A stretch of 17,150 bases of DNA from an uncultured Prevotella sp. (lineage in GTDB: Bacteria > Bacteroidota > Bacteroidia > Bacteroidales > Bacteroidaceae): positions 1-17,150 of the forward strand of contig CAKPYB010000054.1 of NCBI GenBank assembly GCA_934202525.1, read 5' to 3'. This document shows positions 1 through 8,900 of the stretch, in pieces. The translations under genes and the position numbers were made by a program. Every line of letters starts with the position of its first letter. Position 1 is the first letter of the stretch. The notes under the pieces are model-generated. The model saw only the letters and a list, made by a program, of their open reading frames with translations, had not been told where the DNA came from and did not search any database.

Positions 1-18
1 GATAGCCCACTTGTTTAA
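1..18 (+). CDS. possible 3' end of an upstream gene
   Basis: Read from base 1, the frame gives D-S-P-L-V followed by TAA, and a strong plus-strand terminator follows 13 bases later. That spacing is what one expects for the last codons of a plus-strand gene that begins outside the window. Five residues cannot identify a product, so this is inference from position only. Confidence 0.3.
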   Translation, partial: DSPLV

Positions 19-31
19 ACAATAATAATAC

Positions 32-78
32 AGAAAACCATCCGATAGCATTAGTTCTATCAGATGGTTTTCTTTTTT
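32..78 (+). terminator. intrinsic terminator of the upstream gene
   Basis: Arms 32-48 and 57-73 form a 17-bp stem with a single C/A mismatch and an 8-base loop, followed directly by an uninterrupted T run to 78. The stem begins in A residues and ends in T residues, so it could also work in the opposite direction. Confidence 0.88.
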
Positions 79-476
79 ATACTAAACCTTAATATCGTAT
101 TTTCCTTTATCATTATGATGAAAGAATGCTTTCTTTAGTATTCTTAAAGGCTATAATTCATAGACGATATGATGAAAGAAGACCAATCTATCACCTTAAA
201 GAATTAGATCTATGTGATTGCTGTCATATGCCAGCAAGGTTGTCGGCAATTGCCCGCAAGGCTGCTGGCATATGACAGCAACAATGTTGGCATATGGCAG
301 CAATCACACAAATCAAGATATTCGAGCCAAATAAACGTGGAAGTATGACTGTTTAAGTAATGAGTTATAGGGTATTAAGATAACACACCTTACGCTTCGA
401 ATAACTATTTTTTCATGAGACAAACTGAAAGAATCAACCAAAATACCATCAAAATAATAGATTTACGCAAAAAAAC
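79..476. other. non-coding stretch between terminator and toxin-antitoxin promoter
   Basis: No convincing gene lies here; the only ATG-initiated frames are a dozen or so codons long. The stretch contains the CATATG inverted-repeat element (listed separately) and two isolated matches to half-sites of the PUL operator, AATATCGTAT at 91-100 and TAGACGATAT at 161-170. A short direct repeat, GATGAAAGAA, occurs near 117 and at 171. The rest is A+T-rich sequence without structure I can support. Confidence 0.6.
213..308. repeat. nested inverted-repeat element with three CATATG-core arms
   Basis: Arm 1 (219-236, TGCTGTCATATGCCAGCA) has a perfect 18-base inverted copy at 263-280. A third, slightly degenerate copy lies at 285-308; it pairs with the longer version of arm 1 (213-236) over 24 bases with two mismatches. 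The spacer between arms 1 and 2 carries the perfect palindrome GGCAATTGCC (245-254) flanked by GCAAGG on both sides. The sequence can therefore fold into alternative hairpins: arm 1 with arm 2, or arm 1 with arm 3. It has no T tract, so it is not an ordinary terminator. It resembles a REP/BIME-like intergenic repeat or a small non-autonomous mobile element, but I do not recognise the family. Confidence 0.75.
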
Positions 477-507
477 TTGGAAGATACCAGAAAATAATGT
501 ATCTTTG
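477..507 (+). promoter_or_regulatory. Bacteroidota-type promoter of the toxin-antitoxin-like operon
   Basis: TATCTTTG at 500-507 matches the Bacteroidota -7 consensus TAnnTTTG exactly, and a TTG at 477-479 lies 20 bases upstream, the expected -33 spacing. Transcription would start roughly at 512-515, leaving a short A-rich leader of about 20 bases before the ATG at 534. The leader has no clear Shine-Dalgarno site, as is common in this phylum. Confidence 0.8.
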
Positions 508-533
508 CAAAGTGATTTTTAAAGATAAACAAT

Positions 534-698
534 ATGGCAACACCAATCAGAGTTATTCCTACCCTTCAAGGTGAAGAGGCAAGGAAGTTTATAGAACAGG
601 CAGAATGGGTTGAAGCTCATCCTGGAACAGACAAGAAATTCTCAAGAAATGATGTCATCCGCTTGAGACAGTATTTACGTGAACAAAATCTGGCATGA
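534..698 (+). CDS. small antitoxin-like protein (54 aa) of a GNAT toxin-antitoxin pair
   Basis: The protein starts MATPIRVIPTLQGEEARKF and ends RQYLREQNLA. It is charged, soluble and probably largely helical, with no signal peptide or membrane segment. The start is fixed by the consensus promoter just upstream and a continuous frame to the TGA at 696-698. Its stop overlaps the start of the acetyltransferase gene in an ATGA arrangement, which implies translational coupling. A short protein in front of a TacT-like acetyltransferase is the classic antitoxin position. Known antitoxins of this class (TacA/AtaR, DUF1778) are ribbon-helix-helix proteins of about 90 residues. This one is much shorter, and I see no obvious ribbon-helix-helix pattern. 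The role is inferred from context; it could instead be a small accessory protein. Confidence 0.75.
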   Translation: MATPIRVIPTLQGEEARKFIEQAEWVEAHPGTDKKFSRNDVIRLRQYLREQNLA

Positions 699-1315
699 CA
701 CAAGACGAGTTATTGGACATGTGTGACTTAGTAGTCATAGATGCCAAAAGACTCGCAGTGTGTGAGTCATTTGAATGTGCTAACAAAGACCTCAATGACT
801 TCTTTGCTAATGATGCCGTGCTTTATGCTAAACGTCTATTAGGAAAAACTTACCTCTTCTGTCTAAAAGAGAATCCACAAATTATAGTTGCTGCTTTTAC
901 TGTTTCTAATGATAGCATCAGAATGACCAACAGGCTTAATGAAGAAGCAAAAGAGCTCTTTTTAAAACAAACTGAGCTTGAAGAAAAAAGACTTCGCAGA
1001 TTTCCTGCAGTCTTAATAGGTAGATTAGCAACCAGCAAGGATTTTGCTGGGAAAGGTATTGGTACCGCTGTTATGGACTTCATCAAATTGTGGTTTAGAA
1101 CAGACAATAAAACAGGTTGCCGTTTCATCATTGTAGATGCTTATAACAGCGAAGCAACCATACATTATTATCTTAAAAATGGCTTTAAGTTTCTGTTGGA
1201 AGACGAAAGATTAGAGGCTAAATATATGGGAATTGGTGTAGGTCGTCTTCCCTTGAATACCCGATTAATGTATTACGATTTATTATCATTGCCTGATGAG
1301 ATAGACACTATATAG
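695..1315 (+). CDS. GNAT-family N-acetyltransferase, TacT/AtaT-like toxin candidate
   Basis: This 206-residue protein has a GNAT fold. The acetyl-CoA pyrophosphate-binding loop is at about 115-123 (KDFAGKGIG), preceded by the GRLAT strand at 109-113. Near the C-terminal side is HYYLKNGF (157-164), where Tyr159 matches the catalytic Tyr of TacT and AtaT. The N-terminal pattern FECANKDLNDFF (26-37) is the F-x-C-x-N-x-x-L signature typical of GNAT toxins that acetylate charged tRNA. Family members inactivate aminoacyl-tRNA by acetylating the amino group, which stops translation. At 206 residues it is somewhat longer than the usual 160-180; the extra length is an insertion at about 75-105 and a C-terminal tail. 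The gene is coupled to the preceding small gene by a 4-bp overlap and followed by a strong terminator. Toxin activity and tRNA target are inferred; a benign GNAT enzyme remains possible. Confidence 0.85.
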   Translation: MTQDELLDMCDLVVIDAKRLAVCESFECANKDLNDFFANDAVLYAKRLLGKTYLFCLKENPQIIVAAFTVSNDSIRMTNRLNEEAKELFLKQTELEEKRLRRFPAVLIGRLATSKDFAGKGIGTAVMDFIKLWFRTDNKTGCRFIIVDAYNSEATIHYYLKNGFKFLLEDERLEAKYMGIGVGRLPLNTRLMYYDLLSLPDEIDTI

Positions 1316-1337
1316 TTGTATGTCATTATATACAGAA

Positions 1338-1373
1338 CCGCCCGATAGCGACAATGCTATCGGGCGGATTTGT
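1338..1373 (+). terminator. terminator of the toxin-antitoxin-like operon
   Basis: A perfect 12-bp G+C-rich stem (1338-1349 with 1356-1367) encloses a 6-base loop and is followed by ATTTGTT, a modest T stretch. It begins 22 bases after the acetyltransferase stop codon. Confidence 0.85.
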
Positions 1374-1414
1374 TAAAAGGAGAAACGAAAGTGTTATCAA
1401 TATGAGCAGAGAAA

Positions 1415-1469
1415 CAAAAAAGTTCCGTTGCATTCCGCAAAACAACAATTTTACGTCAGCAACGGAACT
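1415..1469 (-). terminator. terminator of the susCD-lipoprotein-GH27 operon
   Basis: On the minus strand AGTTCCGTTGC (1469-1459) pairs perfectly with GCAACGGAACT (1431-1421), followed by a run of six Ts. Inside the 27-base loop a second stem can form (CGTAAAA with TTTTGCG, one T-G wobble), making one long hairpin. It lies 9 bases beyond the GH27 stop and faces the terminator of the convergent operon. Confidence 0.88.
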
Positions 1470-1477
1470 AACTATAT

Positions 1478-2716
1478 TTATTTAGCTTTCTTCGAAAGTC
1501 TCACCATCAATACACCATGAGCAGGAATGGTTGCCTTGGTATTCTGAGCAGTAGTACCAATATCTTTATGTTTCCAAAGATCCCTGATAACATATTCATT
1601 GGCATGAATGTTCACCTCATTGGCAAAATAGATGGTCTGGGCTCTCCAGTTATAGTCCAGCTTCCAAGGAAAATCGGTACGGTTCAGGAAGCAGACTGCC
1701 AGTTCGCCATTACTCAGAGGCTTTGCCCAGATTTCCTTCTCTCCCATATCCATGAATCGGCGTCCCTGCTCGCCCATAGGGTCCTGGTCAACGGCAATCA
1801 CTTCCTTGTTGGTCAGTATCTCATGGGTATCCTTATCCATCTTGGTCAAGTCGTTGCCGGCCATCAGCGGAGCTGCCAGCATACACCACATAGAGAAATG
1901 AGTAATATACTCATCCTTGGTCATACCGCCATTACCCACTTCCAGCATCTCGGCATCATTCCAATGACCTGGCCCGGCATACGGATAAAGATCAGCCATC
2001 TTGTCGATGACGTTGAGTACTCCTACGCCACCCCAGTCGAAGAGACATTGGTAGCAATCTCTGATATCGGCAGTAACGCGCCACAGATGTCCGATACCCT
2101 TACCCCATTTCCAAGGTTCATGCTCGCCCCATTCGCAAATACTGAGAATCATAGGTCTTCCCGACTCCTTGATTGCATCGCTCATAGTAGCATAAGCAGC
2201 TTGCGCATTCTGTCCCTCATCAGAGCACCAGTCATACTTCAAGTAATCTACACCCCATTTGGCATACATCAAAGCATCCTGAAACTGATGACCACGGCTA
2301 CCAGGGCGACCTTGACAGGTGTAGCTTCCGGCACAGGAATAAAGTCCGAACTTCAAACCCTTGCTATGAATATAATCAGCCAGGTATTTCATTCCGTGAG
2401 GAAAGCGGTCAGGATCTGCCTGGATGAAGCCAAGCGAGTCGCGTTCTACCTGCCAGCAGTCATCAATAACAACATACTGGTATCCCGCATCCTTCATACC
2501 AGTCTCCACCATTTTATCCGCCATATCCATAATCAGCTTCTCGCTGACATTACAGCCAAACTTATTCCATGAGTTCCATCCCATAGGAGGAGTTTGGGCC
2601 TGAGCCAGATAAGCAGAATCAGAAACTTCCTTTGGCTTACCAAAGAACATCTGGCCATTTGCCGGCTGCGCCATAGCAATCGCTAATGACGCAGCCAATA
2701 AATACTGAAACTTCAA
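1478..2716 (-). CDS. GH27 alpha-galactosidase / beta-L-arabinopyranosidase-type enzyme
   Basis: The 412-residue secreted glycoside hydrolase has a type I signal peptide (about 1-21, cut near ANG-Q), so it is probably periplasmic. The GH27 barrel begins with TPPMGWNSWNKFGC (42-55). Sugar-binding Asp85-Asp86 lie in VIDDCW, and the nucleophile is Asp162 in LKYDWC (159-164). The acid/base is Asp217 in WRVTAD, matching Asp170 and Asp231 of human alpha-galactosidase A. A C-terminal beta-sandwich follows from about 320. All catalytic residues are present and the length is normal. GH27 enzymes remove terminal alpha-D-galactose, and some members remove the stereochemically similar beta-L-arabinopyranose; sequence alone does not decide. 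It is the last gene of the susC operon, 26 bp after the HELGH lipoprotein gene. Confidence 0.95.
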   Translation of the reverse strand: MKFQYLLAASLAIAMAQPANGQMFFGKPKEVSDSAYLAQAQTPPMGWNSWNKFGCNVSEKLIMDMADKMVETGMKDAGYQYVVIDDCWQVERDSLGFIQADPDRFPHGMKYLADYIHSKGLKFGLYSCAGSYTCQGRPGSRGHQFQDALMYAKWGVDYLKYDWCSDEGQNAQAAYATMSDAIKESGRPMILSICEWGEHEPWKWGKGIGHLWRVTADIRDCYQCLFDWGGVGVLNVIDKMADLYPYAGPGHWNDAEMLEVGNGGMTKDEYITHFSMWCMLAAPLMAGNDLTKMDKDTHEILTNKEVIAVDQDPMGEQGRRFMDMGEKEIWAKPLSNGELAVCFLNRTDFPWKLDYNWRAQTIYFANEVNIHANEYVIRDLWKHKDIGTTAQNTKATIPAHGVLMVRLSKKAK

Positions 2717-2742
2717 AATAATAAAAATTAATAAAGTTATAC

Positions 2743-4113
2743 CTAAATCAACTTTGTACCATTAAACTTCACTTGATAAGGCCATTGTGCCAATGGCAAC
2801 TGAGCCAAACTCCAGTGTCCATCCTTTGGACCAGCCGTAACTACAAGCCACAAATGAGCCAATTGCTCATTTTTAGGCAACTCAAATGAAACAGAAGCAT
2901 TACGGTTATCAAAGTCTGCAGTTCCTATTTCACCATAGACAGACTTACCCGACTCTGTTACGCCGACAAATCCAAAACGGTAACTACCACACCACCACCA
3001 ATCACAAGTGTAATTAGGATCACCCATGATGTTGTTGAAACTTACAGATACAGTAGAACCTGCGGCTGGAACTTCTAATTTCAAAGCATTAAAGCCATAA
3101 TTTTCAGGACAGTGGCTTGGATCTACCTGTAACCAACCATCACCAATCTCATTCATATACTCCTTAGCACTAGGCAAAGAGTTGGCATACTTGCGGGTTA
3201 CATCACGCACACGGTCGAAATCAAAGTTTACCAAACGAGCATAACAATCATACATCTCATCAAGGAACTGCTGCTGAGATGTTCCTGTCACATTCTGGTA
3301 TACAACAACTGGATCCTGGTACTCTTGAGCAGCCTTCCAAAGTTTCGCCATAATATCTTTACCATGCTTTTGACTCCAATACTCTAATACATATGGAGAA
3401 TGATAGATATTATCGCCATGCAAGAAAGCTTTGTGAGTCAATCCCTTGAAAGCATCCCAATGGTAAGTTTCATCATCTATCCAGTTTGGATTAATCTGCC
3501 AAAGCATCCATTGTGAGGTCATCTCATAGATACCACCAAACGTACTATCGAAACCATGTGCTCCATCAGCCTGCAATTGCAACTGGAAGCTATGCCCCAA
3601 CTCATGGGCAACAGTATTGAGTTTTGGATCTTTCAGTCGGTTAGGAGCTGCCCAAAAAGCTCCTATTGTATTATCATAAGTACCACCATACGCAGTACCA
3701 TCCAAAGAATACTGCAGCATCACCATCATTCGATACTTGTCAGCCTTAGAACCTTCAGTATGGAAGCCAAGGTCATCACGATAGAACTTATAAAATTTCT
3801 CCAACTGAGTTTTGAGATTTTCCAAGTCTACACTCATATCTGTACCTTCCAAAGAAGGTGGAGATGCTAAGTCCTTGCCAAATCCGCTCTCCCAAAAAAT
3901 GGCGAGATTATCAGTATAAGCGGCACGGTCATAACAATACTGGAAAGTTTCATTACGCCAATCTTGACCAGAGAATTCTCTTGGACGATACAATGATTTG
4001 CCGTCTGGGATAGGATAAGTTACTGTATAAGGGTCGTGCTCAGTATAATCAGTACATGAGGCCATTCCCAAGAGTAAGGCAAAAGCCCCCAATATATATT
4101 TATTTTTTTTCAT
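2743..4113 (-). CDS. lipoprotein with zinc-peptidase-like HELGH motif (DUF6055-like)
   Basis: This 456-residue protein has a lipoprotein signal ending LLGMASC, with lipidated Cys20 followed by acidic residues (TDYTEHD). It is likely anchored to the outer membrane and perhaps exposed at the surface. The centre carries NTVAHELGHSFQ (167-178). His170, Glu171 and His174 form an HExxH motif, and Glu197 in GGIYEMTSQW is a good candidate for the third zinc ligand of a gluzincin-type peptidase. The C-terminal part, from about 335 onward (VPAAGSTVSVSFN and after), looks like a beta-sandwich. I think it resembles the DUF6055 family, but could not check. The gene occupies the slot after susD where SusE/SusF-type glycan-binding lipoproteins usually sit. 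Peptidase activity is inferred; it may be a binding protein that kept the fold. Confidence 0.75.
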   Translation of the reverse strand: MKKNKYILGAFALLLGMASCTDYTEHDPYTVTYPIPDGKSLYRPREFSGQDWRNETFQYCYDRAAYTDNLAIFWESGFGKDLASPPSLEGTDMSVDLENLKTQLEKFYKFYRDDLGFHTEGSKADKYRMMVMLQYSLDGTAYGGTYDNTIGAFWAAPNRLKDPKLNTVAHELGHSFQLQLQADGAHGFDSTFGGIYEMTSQWMLWQINPNWIDDETYHWDAFKGLTHKAFLHGDNIYHSPYVLEYWSQKHGKDIMAKLWKAAQEYQDPVVVYQNVTGTSQQQFLDEMYDCYARLVNFDFDRVRDVTRKYANSLPSAKEYMNEIGDGWLQVDPSHCPENYGFNALKLEVPAAGSTVSVSFNNIMGDPNYTCDWWWCGSYRFGFVGVTESGKSVYGEIGTADFDNRNASVSFELPKNEQLAHLWLVVTAGPKDGHWSLAQLPLAQWPYQVKFNGTKLI

Positions 4114-4142
4114 AAGTATTCATTTTAATATATTGTTTTATC

Positions 4143-4178
4143 GGGAAGGCATCTTGTCGTTTGCCAAGAAGCCTTCCC
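4143..4178 (-). promoter_or_regulatory. intercistronic hairpin downstream of susD-like gene
   Basis: GGGAAGGC (4143-4150) pairs with GCCTTCCC (4171-4178), and TCTTG with CAAGA inside it, giving a 13-bp stem with one A/A mismatch and an 8-base loop. On the minus strand it starts 12 bases after the susD-like stop and is followed by CGATAAAA, without a T tract. It is therefore more likely an mRNA-stabilizing or partial-termination element, keeping susC/susD transcripts above the downstream genes, than a full terminator. Confidence 0.65.
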
Positions 4179-4189
4179 TTTCTATCTCT

Positions 4190-5884
4190 TTACTCATAAG
4201 GAGCTCCATCTATCAAATTAGAACGACGTAACTCATAACGAGGAACAGGCATCCAATAGTGTGCCCCAGCAGGAGCTTCACCATTAAATATACGATTGGC
4301 TACCACATTACCGGTCTGATATTCCTTGTGTCCATCTTTGTATTTATAAATGATGACTCCCGTAACCGGCTTACTATAGCACTCTTCCATCTTCTTCCAA
4401 CGGCGAAGATCAAACCAATGCTGACCTTCAAACACGAGTTCTATCTGACGCTCATAATAATAAGCATCCCAAGCTTGCTCTACATTTGCAGCTGTGGCAG
4501 CAGGAAGAAGTGCACGTGTACGCACCTTATTAATATAAGTCATCGCATCATCGATATTGCCCAACTGAAGTTCGCACTCCGCATAGTTGAGATAAATTTC
4601 AGCCAAGCGAATGAAGAACCAAGGCGTAACATGCTGGGTTGTGCCGTAGTTGTCGTATGAAGGATCCAAGAACTTACGCATAGAATAACCAGTATTGCTG
4701 GCATTCCACCACGATTCACCCTGATTACTATCCTTACCAGTTACAACACCATCCTCAGCCGGAATGAAGGTTTCCACTTCACGGGCAGAGTTGCCATATC
4801 CCCATTTATCACCATCTAAGATAAATGCTGCATTGAAACGGATTTCACGACCACCCCATGGATAAGAGGTATAACGGTCTTGCAGAACAGGCTTGGTACC
4901 ATCAGCCATTTGGAACTTATCTACTATTTCCTGGCTAGGGTCAAAGTTTCCCCAACCTTCAAAACCATTTCCACTGCCACAAGGAGCTTGGAATATATAA
5001 GAATTATTCTCTCCTGCACCATATTTCGGATCAAAGAGTTTCTCAAAGATAACCTCAGGATTTGTTGGGTCCAAGAACAAGGCACCATATTCCTCACTGT
5101 TACTTACCGATTTAAGAGAATATACTCCCAAATCCATGACTGCCTTAGCTGCATCAGCTGCAGCTTGCCATTTTTCACGTGAAGGAGTACCGAAGAGCGG
5201 ACTTGCCTTATAGAGCAGAATTCTTGACTTCAAAGCCAAGGCTGCTCCCTTGGTAGCGCGTCCCAACTCAGAATCATCATATTTTTCGGGTAAGAGAGTT
5301 GCAGCCTCATCCAAATCCTTACAGATAAAATCAGCAACCTCATCCAAATCTGCACGTTTCAACTCAAATTTGTCATTGAGTTGGAAAGTCTTGTCAACCA
5401 ATGGTACACGACCATAGAGACTATAGAGCAAATGATAGTTCCAAGCACGAAGGAAGAGTGCCTGTCCTTTTTGGCAATTGCGCTCCGCCTCATCACCAGG
5501 CACATTATCAATTTTCTCCAACATAAGGTTCAAACTCTTGATATAGCCATAAATTGTGCCCCAAGCATCACCATTGGTCTTATCCCAACCAAAGCTATAG
5601 GTATCACAGTTAAGAAGACCAGCGGTAACCGTTTCTGAACCATAAAGGTGCTTTTGGAACACTTCTTCTGTATAATTTGAATATCGAGTACCCTTCATGT
5701 TTTCTGCCTCAAGATTGGCATACTGAGCATTCAGATAGATTTTTGACAGAGCCAAGTCACCCCACACAGCATCGTCGGAGTAGCTATTGAGCGGGCTCTG
5801 ATCAAGTAAGCCGTCGTCACAACTAGTTGTGAGCGAAAGCGTCATTGCTGCGAAAGCAATCGACATGATATATTTTGTTCTCAT
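4190..5884 (-). CDS. SusD-like surface glycan-binding lipoprotein
   Basis: The 564-residue SusD/RagB-family protein has a lipoprotein signal ending LSLTTSC. Lipidated Cys22 is followed by Asp-Asp, an acidic stretch typical of surface-exposed Bacteroidota lipoproteins. The early motif GLLDQSP and the helical TPR-like segments (FLRAWNYHLLYSLYGRVPLV near 145-164; LAEIYLNYAECELQLG near 430-445) are family hallmarks. So are the C-terminal FEGQHWFDLRRW and YWMPVPRYELRRS. SusD proteins form the lid on the SusC transporter and capture oligosaccharide or glycopeptide ligands. The gene starts 18 bp after the susC-like stop and is certainly co-transcribed with it. Ligand specificity cannot be read from the sequence. 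Confidence 0.97.
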   Translation of the reverse strand: MRTKYIMSIAFAAMTLSLTTSCDDGLLDQSPLNSYSDDAVWGDLALSKIYLNAQYANLEAENMKGTRYSNYTEEVFQKHLYGSETVTAGLLNCDTYSFGWDKTNGDAWGTIYGYIKSLNLMLEKIDNVPGDEAERNCQKGQALFLRAWNYHLLYSLYGRVPLVDKTFQLNDKFELKRADLDEVADFICKDLDEAATLLPEKYDDSELGRATKGAALALKSRILLYKASPLFGTPSREKWQAAADAAKAVMDLGVYSLKSVSNSEEYGALFLDPTNPEVIFEKLFDPKYGAGENNSYIFQAPCGSGNGFEGWGNFDPSQEIVDKFQMADGTKPVLQDRYTSYPWGGREIRFNAAFILDGDKWGYGNSAREVETFIPAEDGVVTGKDSNQGESWWNASNTGYSMRKFLDPSYDNYGTTQHVTPWFFIRLAEIYLNYAECELQLGNIDDAMTYINKVRTRALLPAATAANVEQAWDAYYYERQIELVFEGQHWFDLRRWKKMEECYSKPVTGVIIYKYKDGHKEYQTGNVVANRIFNGEAPAGAHYWMPVPRYELRRSNLIDGAPYE

Positions 5885-5902
5885 TGTATGATCATTTATT
5901 TG

Positions 5903-8900
5903 TTAGAATGTGATGTTTGTACCTATGGTAACCATGCGCTGCAATGGATATCCAAGAATACCATTGGAGTTGATCAAGTAGCCATCATCATTGTAAGAAG
6001 AACCGATTTCAGGATCACAAACCTTCATTTTGTCGATAGTGAAGAGATTATTTCCATTGATATATACACGGAACTTCTCGATACCAATCTTTTGAGTGAT
6101 GCTCTTAGGTATGGTATAACCCAATTCGATAGACTTCAAGCGAAGGAAGGCTGCATTACGTAACCACCAGTCGGAAGCTGGACCATTCCAAGTGTCTCCA
6201 TATGTCTGCTTGATAAAGGCCTTTGGCCATCGAGCCTTCATATTTTCCTCAGCGGTATTGTCAGCGCGCCAACGTCCCTCATAGAAATCAGTAATCATAT
6301 TCATTGTTGGCTGAACAAGTTGCACAGCCTCAGCCTGTCCCTGGAAGAAAACATTCAGGTCGATACCCTTCCAGCTACCGTTTAAAGTCAATCCATACAG
6401 AATCTTAGGCGTAGCCGATTTATTGATTCGGACGGCATCATCCCATGTAATTTTACCATCACCATTGGTGTCTTGATAAATCAAATCGCCAGGCTTGGCA
6501 TTATCCAGGTGAGGAGTGTTATCCACCTGTTCCTGAGTCTGATAGATGCCCAAAGCATGATAAAGTACAAGTCCATCAATAGGATGGTTGGTTGTGCGCT
6601 GCCAGTCTGGGGTACTAGCTGCCTCGTCCATATATTTCACTTTGTTCTCGGCATAAGTAAAGTTACCAGTAACACTCCACTCAAAATCGCCCTTGCGATC
6701 ACGATAGGTAGCCACAAGTTCTATACCTGAGTTGTTCACCTTGCCCAAGTTTTCATCTGGTAATACCAATCCAGAATATGATGGAATAGAAGCATTACGC
6801 CTAATCAAAATATCACGACGGCGAGACTGGAACCAGTCGATATCCAATGAAAATTTGTTATTAAGGAATGTAGAGCTAATACCCAAGTTGAGCGTATTGG
6901 CTGTTTCCCAAGTCACCAATGGATTGGCTGTTCTTGTCAGATAGAATCCTTTGTTAATGGATCCTTTCTCTCCTGCTCCAAAGTAAGCACCTGTTTGTGT
7001 AAACTGGTAAGTTGAAAGGTACTGATACTTAGAGATATTATCATTACCCATCTGTCCCCAAGAACCACGAATCTTCAAGAATTCCACCACATTCTTCAAT
7101 GGTTTGAAGAATGGCTCATCAGAAATAACCCAACCTGCAGAGAATGAAGGGAATGTACCCCAACGATGACCTGGAGCAAAATTCATAGAACCATCCACAC
7201 GCACCGTAACCTCGAAAAGATACTTATCCATATAAGAATAATTGATACGTCCGAAGTAATTCATACGAGTGGTAAGGTCAGAATATCCACCATTATCCTT
7301 ATCAGCAGGCACGTCACTACCAGCAAAAATATCCATCAACTTATTTGAGAGGAAGTTTGTACGATAAGCATTCATGGTGTGATACTTGTACTTGCTCTGC
7401 TCATAAGCCACGAAAGCCCCCACCTTATGCTTTTCAGCAAAGGTTCGGTTATAACCCAAACGACCGTTCAATGTAATAGTATAATAGTAAGAACTCCAAT
7501 CGTTCAGACTTATTTTACTGGTATCATTACGGCGATTGTTATACTCTTGCTTGGCGTTATCATATTCGTAGAGATCGTAAGGCTGATTAATTTGTTTACC
7601 ATTCTGTTGAGTATAGTCTAAACCAGCATATCCCTCCGCATACAGACCTTTAGTAATCAAGTCAAGATCAACATGCAACTTTGGCTTAGCATTAAAGATC
7701 AGATTCTTGGAGTTGTTGGAACCAGGAGCACTCGACACCATGACTGCAGCATTGTTAGTCAGTCCATCATAACCCGTACGTGGAAGTCCATTAGGGAAAT
7801 AAGGTGCACTACCAGGGAAAGTACTCATCAAATAAGAGAAGAGATAAGGGGTGGAATAAATACCACGCTTACGCTCCTCCTGACGGAAATTCAAGTCAAG
7901 ACTTAGCTTTACTCTCTTATTCAGCTTTGCATCCAAATTAGAAGCAAACTGATACTGCTTATAGCCATGGTCAGAATTCTTATAGATAGCATTCTGATTC
8001 ATATACTGGGTTGAGAGATAATAGTTTACCTTGTCTGAACCACCTGAGATAGAGAGGCTATGTTCAGTTTTGGTTGTCCAATCCTTTGCCACTTCGCCCC
8101 ACCAGTCTGTATTTGGATAGTTGACTGGATCATCACCTGTACGATAATGTTCCAAAGCCTCAGGAGAATAAGTAAGACCGGCCTGGCCATGACGTTCGTC
8201 AGCATCATACTCATTCACGTAGGTAGCATACTGATATGAATTAAGCATCTTAGGAATACGGGTAGGCTGAGTGAAAGTAAGACTACCATTATATTGTACT
8301 CGTGTACGTCCACTGCTACCACGCTTGGTAGTTACCAGAATAACACCATTAGCCGCACGTGCACCATAAATAGCAGCAGAAGCATCCTTCAAAACAGAAA
8401 TACTCTCAATATCTTCAGGATTCAAACGGCTAAAGCTACGACCAGCAACACCATCCACTACTATCAGCGGAGAGGTATCACCCAGAGTTCCCTTACCACG
8501 TATGAGGATAGAAGCCTCATCGGCACCTGGTTCACCACTACGGTTGTTGGCTATGATACCAGCAGTTTTTCCAGCCAAAGTATTAGCCACATTTGTAGCT
8601 GCCACTTTCTGGAGATCGTCACCCGAAATCTGGGAAACTGAGCCAGTAAGAGTTGCTTTTTTCTGTGTACCATAACCCACGACTACAAGCTCATCCAAGA
8701 GTTTATTGTCTGACTGAAGTATAATCTTACCACCCTTAGCAGTAGTAACGCTCTTATATCCAATATAGGATATAACTACGGGAACCTTACCACCTTTTTT
8801 TAATTGCAGAACATAGTTACCATCTAAATTGGTAACCGTTCCATTAGAAGAACCCTGTTCTACGACGCTGGCACCTATAATAGGTTCACCCTGTTCATCA

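Noticed and set aside
213..308. CRISPR array or attachment site
   Set aside because: The copies are inverted rather than regularly spaced direct repeats, there are no spacers of constant length, and there is no integrase or tRNA gene nearby.
1517..2572. Plus-strand open frame opposite GH27
   Set aside because: Antisense to a gene with all GH27 catalytic residues; the product has no recognisable feature.
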